Under the pieces are notes generated by a model, which was not told the origin of the DNA, did no database searches, and worked only from the letters and a program-made list of their open reading frames with translations. Below are positions 18,283 to 27,609 of a stretch of DNA of 64,000 nucleotides, piece after piece. The stretch spans positions 1-64,000 of the forward strand of contig NZ_WJFC01000040.1 of NCBI RefSeq assembly GCF_009725235.1, read 5' to 3'. Both the position numbers and the translations under genes were made by a program. This stretch comes from Scytonema sp. UIC 10036 (GTDB lineage: Bacteria; Cyanobacteriota; Cyanobacteriia; Cyanobacteriales; Nostocaceae). Numbering within the stretch: position 1 is the first letter of the stretch; every line of letters starts with the position of its first letter.

Positions 18283-19377
18283 ATGGCACCTTTTAAATTT
18301 GCTATTCATGTCACAGACCCTCTTTGGAGCACATTCTGTCTCATTGTTGCATTATTCGCTGTTGTTGGACTGCTGGAGTTTGTGACTCCGCCAGACTACG
18401 TATTCGGTTACCTATATATTGCGCCGATTCTATTAGCAAATCCTCGTTTCAATCGAATGGCAACAATACAAGTCACTCTAGCAGCTTGTTTTCTAACGAT
18501 GGTCAACGTTTGGATTCCGGGAAATGACGTTGTGAGCTTCTCCACAATTGCTAGCAGACTCATTGCTATCGTAGCACTTGTGGTAACCAGTATTCTTAGC
18601 GATCGCAACCGAGTTTATCAAAAAGTTCTCTTGCAACAACAGGCAAAACTGCAAGCTCAAGAGAAACTAGCTAGCGTGCGAGAAGACTTTGCTTCTACCT
18701 TAACCCACGACCTAAAAACGCCCTTACTTGGAGCAATTGAAACCTTACAAGCATTTGAGCGAGAAAATTTTGGTCCTGTGGTTTCCGCACAAAAGAAAGT
18801 CATTGCTACCATGATTCGCAGCCATCAAACCAGTTTACAAATGGTAGAAACGCTTTTAGATGTCTACCGTAACGATCTTGAGGGGTTAAAGTTAGAGTTA
18901 GCACCTGTTAATTTAGTTGTTATTGCGGAGGAAGTTGCTACAACTTTGATCGATCTGGCTTCCAGTCGTCGAGTTTATATAACATTTAACTATGGGGAAT
19001 CAGACTTTCGCAAGTACCTCTGGGTTGAAGGAGATGCTTTCCAATTGCAACGAGTTTTCACCAATCTTCTCACCAATGCCATTAACCACACTCCTAGAGG
19101 TGGCAAAGTAGAAGTCGTGCTGGAGCCTGGTTCCTCTTATCAAACTGCTAAAGTCATGGATACTGGAGCGGGAATTACCCCAGAAGAACTACCACACCTA
19201 TTTGAACGATTTTACCAAGGACATAGCGATCGTCATGCAAAAGGTTCGGGGCTGGGGTTGTATTTAACTCGTCAGATAATTGAAGCCCATGGAGGTACAA
19301 TCTGGGTAGAAAATCGCAGTCCTCACGGTGCAATCTTTGCATTTCGCCTACCCGTTTTGCCATTTCACAATGCTTGA
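18283..19377 (+). CDS. Membrane sensor histidine kinase
   Basis: A 364-residue kinase. The N-terminus has about four hydrophobic segments (residues 10-110) without a recognisable ligand domain. A short coiled coil (KVLLQQQAKLQAQEKLASV) leads to the HisKA helix with the phospho-accepting His in TLTHDLKTPLLGAIE. The ATPase domain has N box NLLTNAINHTPRG, G1 DTGAGI, F box LFERFYQ and G2 GSGLGLYLTRQI. All catalytic motifs are intact. No response regulator lies next to it, so it is an orphan. It is divergent from kdpA but lacks KdpD features, and a role in potassium signalling is only a guess from position. Confidence 0.9.
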   Translation: MAPFKFAIHVTDPLWSTFCLIVALFAVVGLLEFVTPPDYVFGYLYIAPILLANPRFNRMATIQVTLAACFLTMVNVWIPGNDVVSFSTIASRLIAIVALVVTSILSDRNRVYQKVLLQQQAKLQAQEKLASVREDFASTLTHDLKTPLLGAIETLQAFERENFGPVVSAQKKVIATMIRSHQTSLQMVETLLDVYRNDLEGLKLELAPVNLVVIAEEVATTLIDLASSRRVYITFNYGESDFRKYLWVEGDAFQLQRVFTNLLTNAINHTPRGGKVEVVLEPGSSYQTAKVMDTGAGITPEELPHLFERFYQGHSDRHAKGSGLGLYLTRQIIEAHGGTIWVENRSPHGAIFAFRLPVLPFHNA

Positions 19378-19474
19378 ACGCACCGCAACTAAATTCCCAA
19401 GCGTTCTCAGGTGGGCAATGCTAGCCCTGTCAAGGTGACTCACAAAATTATGATTCAAGTGACAATTCCTCATC

Positions 19475-19555
19475 TTCGCTCTCTGCGTCCTCTGCGTCTC
19501 GGCGGTTAAATAAATTACTTTTGAACCGCAGAGTACGCAGAGGACGCAGAGGTAA
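19475..19555. repeat. Palindromic repeat (CTCTGCGTCCTCTGCG type)
   Basis: CTCTGCGTCCTCTGCG with GGCGGTT on one side pairs with AACCGCAGAGTACGCAGAGG on the other, giving two arms of about 28 bp around an AT-rich loop. Non-coding; lies between two convergent genes and may act as a bidirectional terminator. Confidence 0.75.
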
Positions 19556-19663
19556 GAGAAAAATTGATTTCCTGAAGTTTTTATCCACCTTGATAGAGCT
19601 ATGCCAGATGCATATTATACCATCTTGTGGGACGAGCATCCTTGCCGTTTAATTTGGAAACCT

Positions 19664-20566
19664 TTAACCTAGTTGAGCACTATAAGCACTAAAGCCGTAA
19701 GCAAGAGTTTCTTTCATAGCAGCCGATGAAGGTTTGAGACGAGTGTTGATGGCTTGGGCGAAAGGAACTTTAACACCTTTAACAACTGTCGGTACAACAG
19801 CGTACTCTTGTGTTGGCTCCACAATATACTGCGAACACTTCGCTTTCATCCCAGAAGCGTCTAACATCGCTGTAATTTCATCTGCGGTGTATTGTTTGAG
19901 ATACACTGAGTTCTTTACAGGGCTTAAGATTCTCACAAGATTGTGGATTTTATGAGATGGACAGGCTTTATTGTGGAAAGAATGATTGAAAACAAAAGTT
20001 CCTCCGGGCTTCAAGACGCGAGACATTTCTACCATAAGGGTTCTGAGTTGTGCCTCTGGTATATGCATAAATACGCAATTAGAGATGATTAAGTCTACAG
20101 AGTTATCTTCTAGAGGTAACAGTTCAGCCGACGCACAAATAATATAAAATTCTGCTCCAGGGAAAAAATCATATTCCTGCTTGCACTTTAGCAAACGGCG
20201 CAGCAGAGGTTCTGAAATATCAATACCGTAATATTTCTGACAACGCAAGTTCTTGTCTTTCGATAGAAACAATGGAATTCGTCCGTAACCGCTACCAATT
20301 TCAAGAATAGAACCAACTGACTTATTGAGCGGAAACTTAGTCCAAACCCCTCCAGGTCTTCCGGTAAGGAGAGTGTAATCTTGTTTCAACTGCGATGTCT
20401 CTTCAGCTTGTTCAATTTTTTGAGACCCGTAGTAAGTTTTTCCAATTCTGTCCCACCTTTGTTTTTGTTCTGTCTTGTTCAAATCTTCATAATCTTTGGG
20501 AAAATAGATACCGTTCTTCATCTGAAAATTACTCAGATTGATTTTGCTAATAACGGATGAACTCAT
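19664..20566 (-). CDS. Class I SAM-dependent methyltransferase
   Basis: A 300-residue methyltransferase. Motif I is ILEIGSGYGRIPLFLS at about residue 87. The acidic residue binding the ribose is in YYGIDISEPLL, motif II is LLPLEDNSVDLIISNCVFMH and motif III is VLKPGGTFVFNHSFHN. The substrate is unknown. The N-terminal 80 residues (KDYEDLNKTEQKQRWDRIG and on) are outside the fold and may bind substrate. It is divergent from the FAD oxidase gene at 20763, with a shared 200-bp promoter region. Confidence 0.85.
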   Translation of the reverse strand: MSSSVISKINLSNFQMKNGIYFPKDYEDLNKTEQKQRWDRIGKTYYGSQKIEQAEETSQLKQDYTLLTGRPGGVWTKFPLNKSVGSILEIGSGYGRIPLFLSKDKNLRCQKYYGIDISEPLLRRLLKCKQEYDFFPGAEFYIICASAELLPLEDNSVDLIISNCVFMHIPEAQLRTLMVEMSRVLKPGGTFVFNHSFHNKACPSHKIHNLVRILSPVKNSVYLKQYTADEITAMLDASGMKAKCSQYIVEPTQEYAVVPTVVKGVKVPFAQAINTRLKPSSAAMKETLAYGFSAYSAQLG

Positions 20567-20762
20567 TCGTATTGCTCCTCGTAAAGCTGAAATATATTTG
20601 TTTTTGACTATATTCCGCAGTCAGTAACCCACGTCCGTATTTTCAACTAAGTGCTTTTAGTTGACCTCTAGATTATAAGTATATTCAACTAGAAAAAACA
20701 ATTATGCTCTAATTAAGTTGAAAATTTTATATACAATCGTAGGAGAAAAAACGGAGGCTAGT

Positions 20763-22274
20763 ATGACAGAAGTGTCGCGTGGTAAACGGGTAGTAGTTGT
20801 TGGTGCGGGGTGGGCTGGTTTAGGAGCAACCTACCACTTAGCAAAACAAGGGTATGATGTGACACTTTTGGAGGCTGGTTCTTATCCGGGTGGCTTGGTA
20901 GCAGGTTGGAAAACAGCAGCAGGACGTTCCGTAGAAGCAGGTATTCATGGCTTTTGGTATCCATACAGGAACATCTTTGCCCTCATAGATGAGTTGGAAA
21001 TTAATCCTTTTACCACTTGGACTCGTTCGTCTCAATACTCACCTTCGGGATTGGAAGTTGAATCACCAATTTTTCAGAATTTACCGCGACTCCCAACACC
21101 CTTAGGAACTTTTCTCTATACTCAGTTTAAGCGCTTGCCACTTATCGATCGCATGAGCGCCCTGCCTTTACTCTACGCCGTGATTGATTTCGACAATTCC
21201 CATGAAGCATGGCGGCGTTATGACTTTGTAACAGCCCGCGAATTATTCAAAGATTTTGGTGTTTCTGCAAGGCTTTACCGCGAATCTTTTGAACCCATGT
21301 TACTGGTGGGCTTGTTTGCACCTGGGGAACAATGTTCGGCTGCAGCGAGTATAGGAATGCTTTACTATTTCATCCTGGCACATCAACCAGATTTTGACGT
21401 TGTTTGGTGTCGGGGAACCGTAGGAGAAAAAATCTTTCGCCCTTGGGTAGAACGCATTGAAAAAGCTGGAGCAAAGGTGCTAGCAAACCGTCGCGTTACC
21501 GATATAATTGTTGATAGCGAGAATCGAGCCACAGGAGTTGTTTGTGGAAATGAAGTCTTTGATACCGATGCGGTGATTTTTGCTGTTGGTATCACGGCTA
21601 TGAAAAAGATTCTTGCCAACAGTCCCAGCTTTCAAAGTCGAGAAGAATTCCGCAATGTGGGCAATCTAGGAGCAATTGATGTTCTGGCAACTCGGCTGTG
21701 GTTTGACCGCAAAATTGATATTCAGCGTCCTTCCAATGCTTGCTTTGGATTTGATGCAACCACAGGCTGGACATTTTTTGATTTGAATGCATTGCATGAC
21801 GAGTACCGCAACGAACCGGGTACTGTGGTTGAAGTTGATTTTTATCACGCCAATCAATTTTTGTCTTTGGAGAATGAGGAGATTGTACAGATAGTCAAGC
21901 GTTATTTAACAAGTTGTGTACCAGCATTTGGGGAAGCAAAAGTTAGCGATCGCAGTGTCATTCGGTTACCACAGGCAGTTTCTCACTTTGCGCCTGGTAG
22001 TTATCGCTATATGTTACCAGCAAGGACAAGTTTTAAAAACGTGTTTATGAGCGGTGACTGGATTGTTAACCGTCATGGTTCATGGTCCCAGGAAAAGGCT
22101 TACGTGACAGGATTGGAAGCAGCAAATTTGGTTGTTTCCTATTTGGGAGAAGGTACGCTAGCACAAATTATACCCGTGGAAGTAGACGAGCCTCACATCC
22201 AACTGGCAAGAATTGCCAACAGAACCGCACGTCAAATTGGTAAATCGATCTTGCCAGAGTTTTGGTTACCTTAA
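20763..22274 (+). CDS. FAD-dependent amine-oxidase/carotenoid-desaturase-like protein
   Basis: A 503-residue flavoprotein. The N-terminal dinucleotide fold is VVVVGAGWAGLGATYHL, followed by LLEAGSYPGGLVAGW and EAGIHGFWYPY, as in phytoene and zeta-carotene desaturase relatives. The C-terminal FAD motif is NVFMSGDWI with a WSQEKAYVTGLEAAN helix. The exact substrate is not clear; it is not one of the standard CrtP or CrtQ sequences. The frame is open from a TTG at 20718, but the ATG at 20763 has a good ribosome site (CGGAGG). It is divergent from the methyltransferase gene. Confidence 0.8.
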   Translation: MTEVSRGKRVVVVGAGWAGLGATYHLAKQGYDVTLLEAGSYPGGLVAGWKTAAGRSVEAGIHGFWYPYRNIFALIDELEINPFTTWTRSSQYSPSGLEVESPIFQNLPRLPTPLGTFLYTQFKRLPLIDRMSALPLLYAVIDFDNSHEAWRRYDFVTARELFKDFGVSARLYRESFEPMLLVGLFAPGEQCSAAASIGMLYYFILAHQPDFDVVWCRGTVGEKIFRPWVERIEKAGAKVLANRRVTDIIVDSENRATGVVCGNEVFDTDAVIFAVGITAMKKILANSPSFQSREEFRNVGNLGAIDVLATRLWFDRKIDIQRPSNACFGFDATTGWTFFDLNALHDEYRNEPGTVVEVDFYHANQFLSLENEEIVQIVKRYLTSCVPAFGEAKVSDRSVIRLPQAVSHFAPGSYRYMLPARTSFKNVFMSGDWIVNRHGSWSQEKAYVTGLEAANLVVSYLGEGTLAQIIPVEVDEPHIQLARIANRTARQIGKSILPEFWLP

Positions 22275-22428
22275 CAGTTATAACTTACACACTGTACAAA
22301 TTGACCATCATATGCATCAACAGATAATAGTCGTTATAGACTTGTAAGGGCGCAAGGCCGCCGCGCCTCTACGACTGTTGATAATTGTTGGAAAGTTTAG
22401 TTCTAAACCGTTTTCGGTATAACAAAAT

Positions 22429-22860
22429 TTACTTTTCCTTTTTGACAAAGCGAAATGCTTGGATTGTTTGAGCGATCTCCTCAAACTGTTCCACACTGGT
22501 TTGTTCTAAGCTGTCAGCAAAAGCTGCAACTACATCTGGATGACCTACCGCTAAAAATTGCTGCAACTGCTCATAAGCCTGAAGTATCTGCGCCTCTTGT
22601 TGTGATACTAGTGCAAGCCATCTGTAATTGCGACTCTCTTTATAGCGAGTGAGCCAACCTTTTTTAGTTAACCGTTTGAGGATAGTTGTTACTGAAGCAT
22701 AGGCTAGCTGTCGCTTAGGGATAGCCGAAATGCGTTCATGCACATCTTTGGCAGTGACGCTATTGAGTTCCCAAATGATGTGTAAAATTTCTTTCTCCAA
22801 AACCCCCATGGACTTGTCGCCGATAGCAACTCGAATTGCAGTAGCTAATTTTTTCAGCAA
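22429..22860 (-). CDS. BlaI/PetR-family transcriptional repressor, copy 1
   Basis: A winged-helix repressor of the BlaI/MecI/CopY family: LEKEILHIIWELNSVTAKDV, then the recognition region KRQLAYASVTTILKRLTKKGWL, and a C-terminal dimerisation helix region (AYEQLQQFLAVGHPDVVAAFADSLEQ). In cyanobacteria the BlaI-type protein PetR controls petJ and petE. The conserved start MSPLPNYRPQQLSLG seen in copy 2 (31623) is missing here. The frame begins with an unrelated MLKKLATAIRVAIGDK from a TTG, or at an ATG at 22809. An operator-like palindrome lies 33-58 bp upstream. No BlaR-type protease gene is nearby. Confidence 0.85.
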   Translation of the reverse strand: MLKKLATAIRVAIGDKSMGVLEKEILHIIWELNSVTAKDVHERISAIPKRQLAYASVTTILKRLTKKGWLTRYKESRNYRWLALVSQQEAQILQAYEQLQQFLAVGHPDVVAAFADSLEQTSVEQFEEIAQTIQAFRFVKKEK

Positions 22861-22889
22861 GCCCTAGGTAAGCAACGTCAGAAATCTTC

Positions 22890-23522
22890 TTAAGTTTGAC
22901 AGCTTGTCGTTTGACTTAGAGAACTACATTGTAGATGATAGTAGTTGCTTTTGGTGCAACTCGAAAGAGGAGTTACCCGCTCGATCTCATCCAGTATTTC
23001 CGAAATTGGACGATAAACATCTTGAGGACGAATCTTAAAATAACGTCTTACACTGTGATAACAACTCGACTCATTAGCTATGGATTTCAGGTCATCTGGC
23101 AAACATTGATACACCTGAGACATATTAATAAAGTAAGTGCCACGATCCTGACTAGGAAGGATCTGAGGGTATACCATTGAAAATGCAAATGGCTTCGGCA
23201 TAAACGCATAATCGGCATGCCAAAACTTCCCTGTCTTCGGAACTCCAATCTGCTGACCATTCTGGGAAACATTGGAGGAAACAAAAATCTCTTCCCTTTC
23301 TGGATGGTGATACATCGGCTGATAGTATTTTTCTAGCTCCCCAAGACGATACCCAAAATCGCAATGCTGATGGGGCGATAAATCTTGCTCCTTGATTACA
23401 ACAATTTTATGCTCATATATAAGTTCCTTAAGATCCTGAATATCTCGATCTGAGGCAGTTTTGTTATTAAAGTCATAAACGAAGACCCCCATTCGCTTAT
23501 TATGTGGATATTGAACTTTCAC
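22890..23522 (-). pseudogene. Truncated TauD/TfdA-family dioxygenase
   Basis: The first 180 or so residues are a good Fe(II)/2-oxoglutarate dioxygenase of the TauD/SyrP type: [26 protein letters not shown], then [12 protein letters not shown] with the HxD iron ligands. After ERVTPLSS the frame shifts; the expected sequence APKATT appears in another frame and ends at a stop. The C-terminal third, which should carry the distal iron histidine and the arginine that binds 2-oxoglutarate, is absent. It probably hydroxylated an amino acid in a siderophore-type product. Inactive unless another fragment complements it. Confidence 0.7.
22893..22917. promoter_or_regulatory. Operator-like site before blaI copy 1
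   Basis: AAGTTTGACAGCTTGTC followed by GTTTGAC: a GACN5GTC palindrome with an extra GAC half-site. It is nearly identical (23 of 24) to a site before petJ and similar to one before the TonB receptor. It sits inside the meaningless 3' tail of the truncated dioxygenase frame, so it belongs to blaI. Confidence 0.55.
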
Positions 23523-23613
23523 AGTTTTCTCCTTTGTTATAAGATTTACAGAAAGTGTTTCTTTAAAAAAATCTAGTTGTGTGCGATCGCATTGCTGGTC
23601 ATAAAGCGCATAG

Positions 23614-24885
23614 TCAATTAATCTCGCGTACTGATGAATTTGCTGCCAACAAAATACTCGTAGTCAGCATGATGCTACCCGCAACAGTGAAAAGAATTGT
23701 CAGATTTAAATTAACTAACACACCAGCCACAGCATAGGACAAAGGAGCAACACCAAAGGAAGAAAACATTCCCAAACTCATAACTCTTCCTAATATTTCA
23801 GGTGGGGTTTGTTTCTGAATCCAGATAATTCCTACCACAGTGAAAAGACCACTGCAAAGCCCCAATATAGCAATTGTTATACTAGCTAGTGCAATATTTG
23901 GTATAAAACTCAGTAGAAATAGACCAAAGCCTTGTATACTAGCAATACTCAGCAGTAAAACTCCAATTTTTGGAAGATTTTGGATAAATTGAGGTGTAAG
24001 TGTTCCTAATAACCCACCACCACCCCAAGCTGATTGCATTATCCCTAAAGCGACTGCACCGCCAGGAAAGCGACTATGAGCTAGTGAAGTTATGCCAACT
24101 TGTAATGGACCTATAAAAAGAAAATTTAGGATGACTAATACCAGTAGAATGACTCTGAGAGCATGATTATGCCATACGTAGTAGAGTCCTTCACCCATAC
24201 CGGCTATTAAATTAATACTTTTTTTAGTGGGAGTAAAATTTTGATTTGATTCCCCATTCAACACTGTTGCTTTTGGTTTTATCTTCATCAGCAAAAGTGT
24301 TATGGTTGTAATCGCGAAAGTGACGCCATCAATTGCAAATGCTGTCTCAATACCGCTAACTGCAATCAGCAAACCACCTAAAGCCGGTCCAATCAGTAAA
24401 ATCAGTTGGGAAGTTCCTTGGCTCAAGGTATTACTTGCTACTAACTGTTCTTTTGGTACAAGACTGGGTATGATAGATTTAGATGCAGGTATAAAAAGGC
24501 CATCTAAAATTCCGAAGCTAGCAGCAAATATATAAAGATGCCATAGTTGTGTTATTTTAAGTGCAACTACTGTTGCAAATAAAACCACCAGCAAACCACG
24601 TAAAGCATTGGAAACAAACATAACTAATCTTGGTGAGAAGCGATCGCTAAAAACACCACCAAAGAGCAGTAAAACTGCACGGGGAATTGCTGCTGTCATC
24701 AACACCGTACCTAAGGTAATACCAGAGTTAGTTAACTGTATTGTTAACCAAGGCAATGCTATTAAGTAAAACTGATCGCCCAGAAGTGAAACAGTTTCAC
24801 CAATGTATAAGAGTAGGAAATTGCGTATAGTGAGTGGTTTCCAAAGAGGAACCCGATTCTGACTCGAAATTTTTGATTTTTCCAT
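23614..24885 (-). CDS. MFS exporter (EntS/MefA-like)
   Basis: A 423-residue transporter with twelve predicted helices. The first loop has [12 protein letters not shown] and [14 protein letters not shown] (the MFS loop 2-3 motif), and there is a basic central loop ([18 protein letters not shown]). It is closest in pattern to the EntS/macrolide-efflux branch, whose members export siderophores and drugs. Its place between a truncated dioxygenase and ligase/NRPS fragments suggests that it exported the product of this locus. No break is visible in the frame, so it may still be expressed although its biosynthetic neighbours are dead. Confidence 0.8.
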   Translation of the reverse strand: MEKSKISSQNRVPLWKPLTIRNFLLLYIGETVSLLGDQFYLIALPWLTIQLTNSGITLGTVLMTAAIPRAVLLLFGGVFSDRFSPRLVMFVSNALRGLLVVLFATVVALKITQLWHLYIFAASFGILDGLFIPASKSIIPSLVPKEQLVASNTLSQGTSQLILLIGPALGGLLIAVSGIETAFAIDGVTFAITTITLLLMKIKPKATVLNGESNQNFTPTKKSINLIAGMGEGLYYVWHNHALRVILLVLVILNFLFIGPLQVGITSLAHSRFPGGAVALGIMQSAWGGGGLLGTLTPQFIQNLPKIGVLLLSIASIQGFGLFLLSFIPNIALASITIAILGLCSGLFTVVGIIWIQKQTPPEILGRVMSLGMFSSFGVAPLSYAVAGVLVNLNLTILFTVAGSIMLTTSILLAANSSVREIN

Positions 24886-24960
24886 AGAGATTATGCCTTA
24901 TCAGAAATCCTTAAGTAGAAACGTAGTATACTATGTCTCTACTCAATTTCCTACAGATGT

Positions 24961-25620
24961 TTAATTGACACGACGTTGATAGCCTTGCCAATATTTTTCC
25001 CGAATCTTGCCTTTTTGCAATTTACCACTTGGTGTTCTTGGTAAGGATTCAGTAAACTCAACACTTCTAGGTAACTTAAAATCGGCAATTTTACCCCGGA
25101 CAAAATTAATAATATCTAGTGCAGTTGCTTTCATCCCTGCTTTTAAAACAACAATTGCTTTTATAGCTTCTCCAAAATCTTCATCTGGAACACCAATGAC
25201 TGCTACTTCACTCACTGCTGGATGTTCGTATAAAATATTTTCAATTTCTACTGGATAGACATTTTCACCACCATAAACAATCATATCTTTAAAGCGATCA
25301 CAAATGTAAATGTAACCTTCTTCGTCAAAATAACCAGCATCACCAGTATGAATCCAGCCATCTACTAAGGTTTTTGCTGTAGCTTCCGGTAATTTCCAAT
25401 AACCAATCATATTTGCAGGAGATTTGATACAAATTTCACCCACTTGAGAGTAAGATACTTCTTTCCCCTCACGATCTAAGATGGCTATCGATACACCGGG
25501 AAAGGGTTTACCCGCAGCTTTGAGTCTGTCTTTATTTGTAGATGTATGGGCTTCTGCTGGTAAAGAGACAGCACAATTTCCAGTTTCCGTCATCCCATAT
25601 ATGGGATGCTCCCGTGGACA
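24961..25620 (-). pseudogene. C-terminal half of an acyl-CoA ligase-like AMP-binding enzyme
   Basis: Only the last 215 or so residues of an adenylate-forming enzyme remain. The frame begins just before motif A5 (PIYGMTETGN) and contains DGWIHTGDAGYFDEEGY (A7), DRFKDMIVYGGENVYPVEIE (A8) and PRTPSGKLQKGKIR (A10 with the catalytic lysine). The sequence type is that of acyl-CoA synthetases rather than NRPS A domains. Residues upstream of A5 do not match the family, so about 300 residues, including the P-loop A3, are gone. It ends the minus-strand run that follows the NRPS fragment. Confidence 0.8.
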
Positions 25621-25714
25621 GTACCTGACAGTATGGTAGACAGTACAGTGGACGCGCTGATTGTCTCTTAAACTTTACAACGTGTCCCAAAATGCACGGA
25701 TCTCGGCAGGCATC

Positions 25715-27325
25715 CTATTGGGAAAAACCAGATTTTAGAAGCTGATATGCATCTTCCCAAGCCCAATATGCATTAATCAGACTGCGATGGGCGATCGCAA
25801 CTCCTTTTGATGTACCTGTAGAGCCTGATGTGTAGACTACATAGGCTAGATTTTCTGATGTTACACTATTGACTAAATTTGTTTCACTTTCTTGGCTAAT
25901 AACTTCCCAATCTTGATCTAAACAAATTATGGATGTATTCTGCTGAGGAAGAATTTTTACCAGTTTTTGTTGAGTTAATAGTACCGATACTTGTGAATCA
26001 CCAACCATGAAATTTAAGCGCTCTTGAGGTAATTGCGGATCTAACGGTAGATAAGCTCCACCTGCTTTGAGAATTCCTAGTAATCCTACAACCATCTCTA
26101 GGGAACGCTCGACACAAATTCCCACTAGCACTTCTGGTTTTACTCCCAAAGATCGCAAGTAGCGTGCAAGTTGATTAGCACGTTCGTTTAACTCTTGGTA
26201 TGTTAGTTGTTGCTCTTTAAACGATACTGCTACTGCATTTGGTGTCTTGTTCACTTGAACTTCAAACAACTGATATATGCACCAATCCTGGGGATAGTCT
26301 ACTTGATTGTTATTCCACTCCCCAAGCAAGCGATCTTGTTCGACTTCACTTAGCAAAGGTAACGAAGCAATCTCCTGCTCTGGGTTGGTGACAATTCCTT
26401 CAAGCAAAGTCTGGAAATTGTTCGCCATTCGGCTGATTGTTGTCTCATAAAATAAGTCTGTGCTGTACCTGAATATACCAACCAGGGATTCTCTTGTTTC
26501 AACAATCTCCAAAACTAAATCGTTTTGACCTTCTTGTTGTGGTATTATAAAAGGCTCTAATCTTAAACCTCCCCAATCTTCTCTAGCTGTTGTTTGAGTA
26601 GATACAGATAATTCATATTCCGGTGCCATTTCCTGAAATTGCAACAGATTGAACGAAGCACGGAAAAGTCCCAGAAGACTGGGATCGCGGTTTAACTGTA
26701 ATCGCTCGATTAATAAAGGAGAAGGATAGTCTTGATGGGTGAGCGCTGTTAATACCGTTTGACGTACTTGAGACAAAACTGTTTCTGCCAATATGCCCAT
26801 AGATTATCCCCCGCAGGACTTTTGAGCATTTTATGTTGCCATTGCACAAAGTCCTTATACTTCCATTCCACAGGAGCTAGAGATATTGCTCTACCTGTAT
26901 TTTCCGCCTCGTAGAGCAAACGCAATTCATCTAGAATAATCCCAAATGAAAAACCATCTACAGCAATGTGATGTATTGCCAGTAACAACACATAGTCTTG
27001 TGAAGAGCGAGTTAATAGATTTACCCGCATGACACCTCGTTCTAAATTGAAGGGACGCTTATATGCAGCGATCGCCCCCTTTGTCAATTCATCTTCATCC
27101 CAAGTGGAAGCGTCAATCGTTTCAATGTAGACTTCCCGGTCTTCATGAACTTCTTGAAAAGGTTCAGCATCTCGTTGACCAAATGTAGTACGTAGAGTGG
27201 GATGACGAGCTATCAATGTCTGTAAAGCCCGTTGCAAAGCTGAAATATTTAAATGACAACGGATGCGAGCTGTAAAAGCAATATTGTAAGCTGCGCTCTG
27301 GGGTGCAAGTACTTCAGTAAAAATA
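25715..27325 (-). pseudogene. Decayed NRPS gene (condensation plus start of adenylation domain)
   Basis: From the 5' side: APQSAAYNIAFTARI and LQRALQTLIARHPTLRTTFG (start of a condensation domain), then the active-site motif LLAIHHIAVDGFSFG (HHxxxDG). After KYKDFVQWQHKML a frame change and an internal deletion jump to TVLSQVRQTVLTALTHQDYP. The adenylation domain follows (LTYQELNERANQLARYL, LKAGGAYLPLDP, VVYTSGSTGTSKGV). The frame stops 30 residues after this P-loop. No gene start, no thiolation domain and no thioesterase are present. The locus therefore cannot make its peptide. Confidence 0.85.
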
Positions 27326-27473
27326 TTTATACATTAAATTACGATGCTTGAATATCAAAAGAATTGCCTACCAATTTAAGCCGAGACAGTATATAAACTT
27401 CGCACTTAGGACTTCTGAGATTTTTGGCGCTGTTTGGGAAGGGGTAAGTTATCCATACGATCGACAAAATATT

Positions 27474-27496
27474 TCTATGACAACGTGTCGTTTGAC
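27474..27496. promoter_or_regulatory. Operator-like site before the TonB receptor
   Basis: TATGACAACGTGTC followed by GTTTGAC. The last 18 bases (GACA..GTTTGAC) match the blaI site at 16 positions. It is about 115 bp before the receptor start. Confidence 0.5.
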
Positions 27497-27609
27497 AACG
27501 GTGATTTTTCGTATTAAGAGTATAACTTGATTTAACTATTGCTGCATTTGGTGCTAGAGTTCTGATTCTTTGGTGTGAGAATAATTTTCGTGTAGTGTGG
27601 GAGGATACT

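Noticed and set aside
18283..19377. Sensor kinase as KdpD
   Set aside because: It lacks the N-terminal KdpD and Usp domains and the KdpD membrane pattern; only its position beside kdpA would support the idea.
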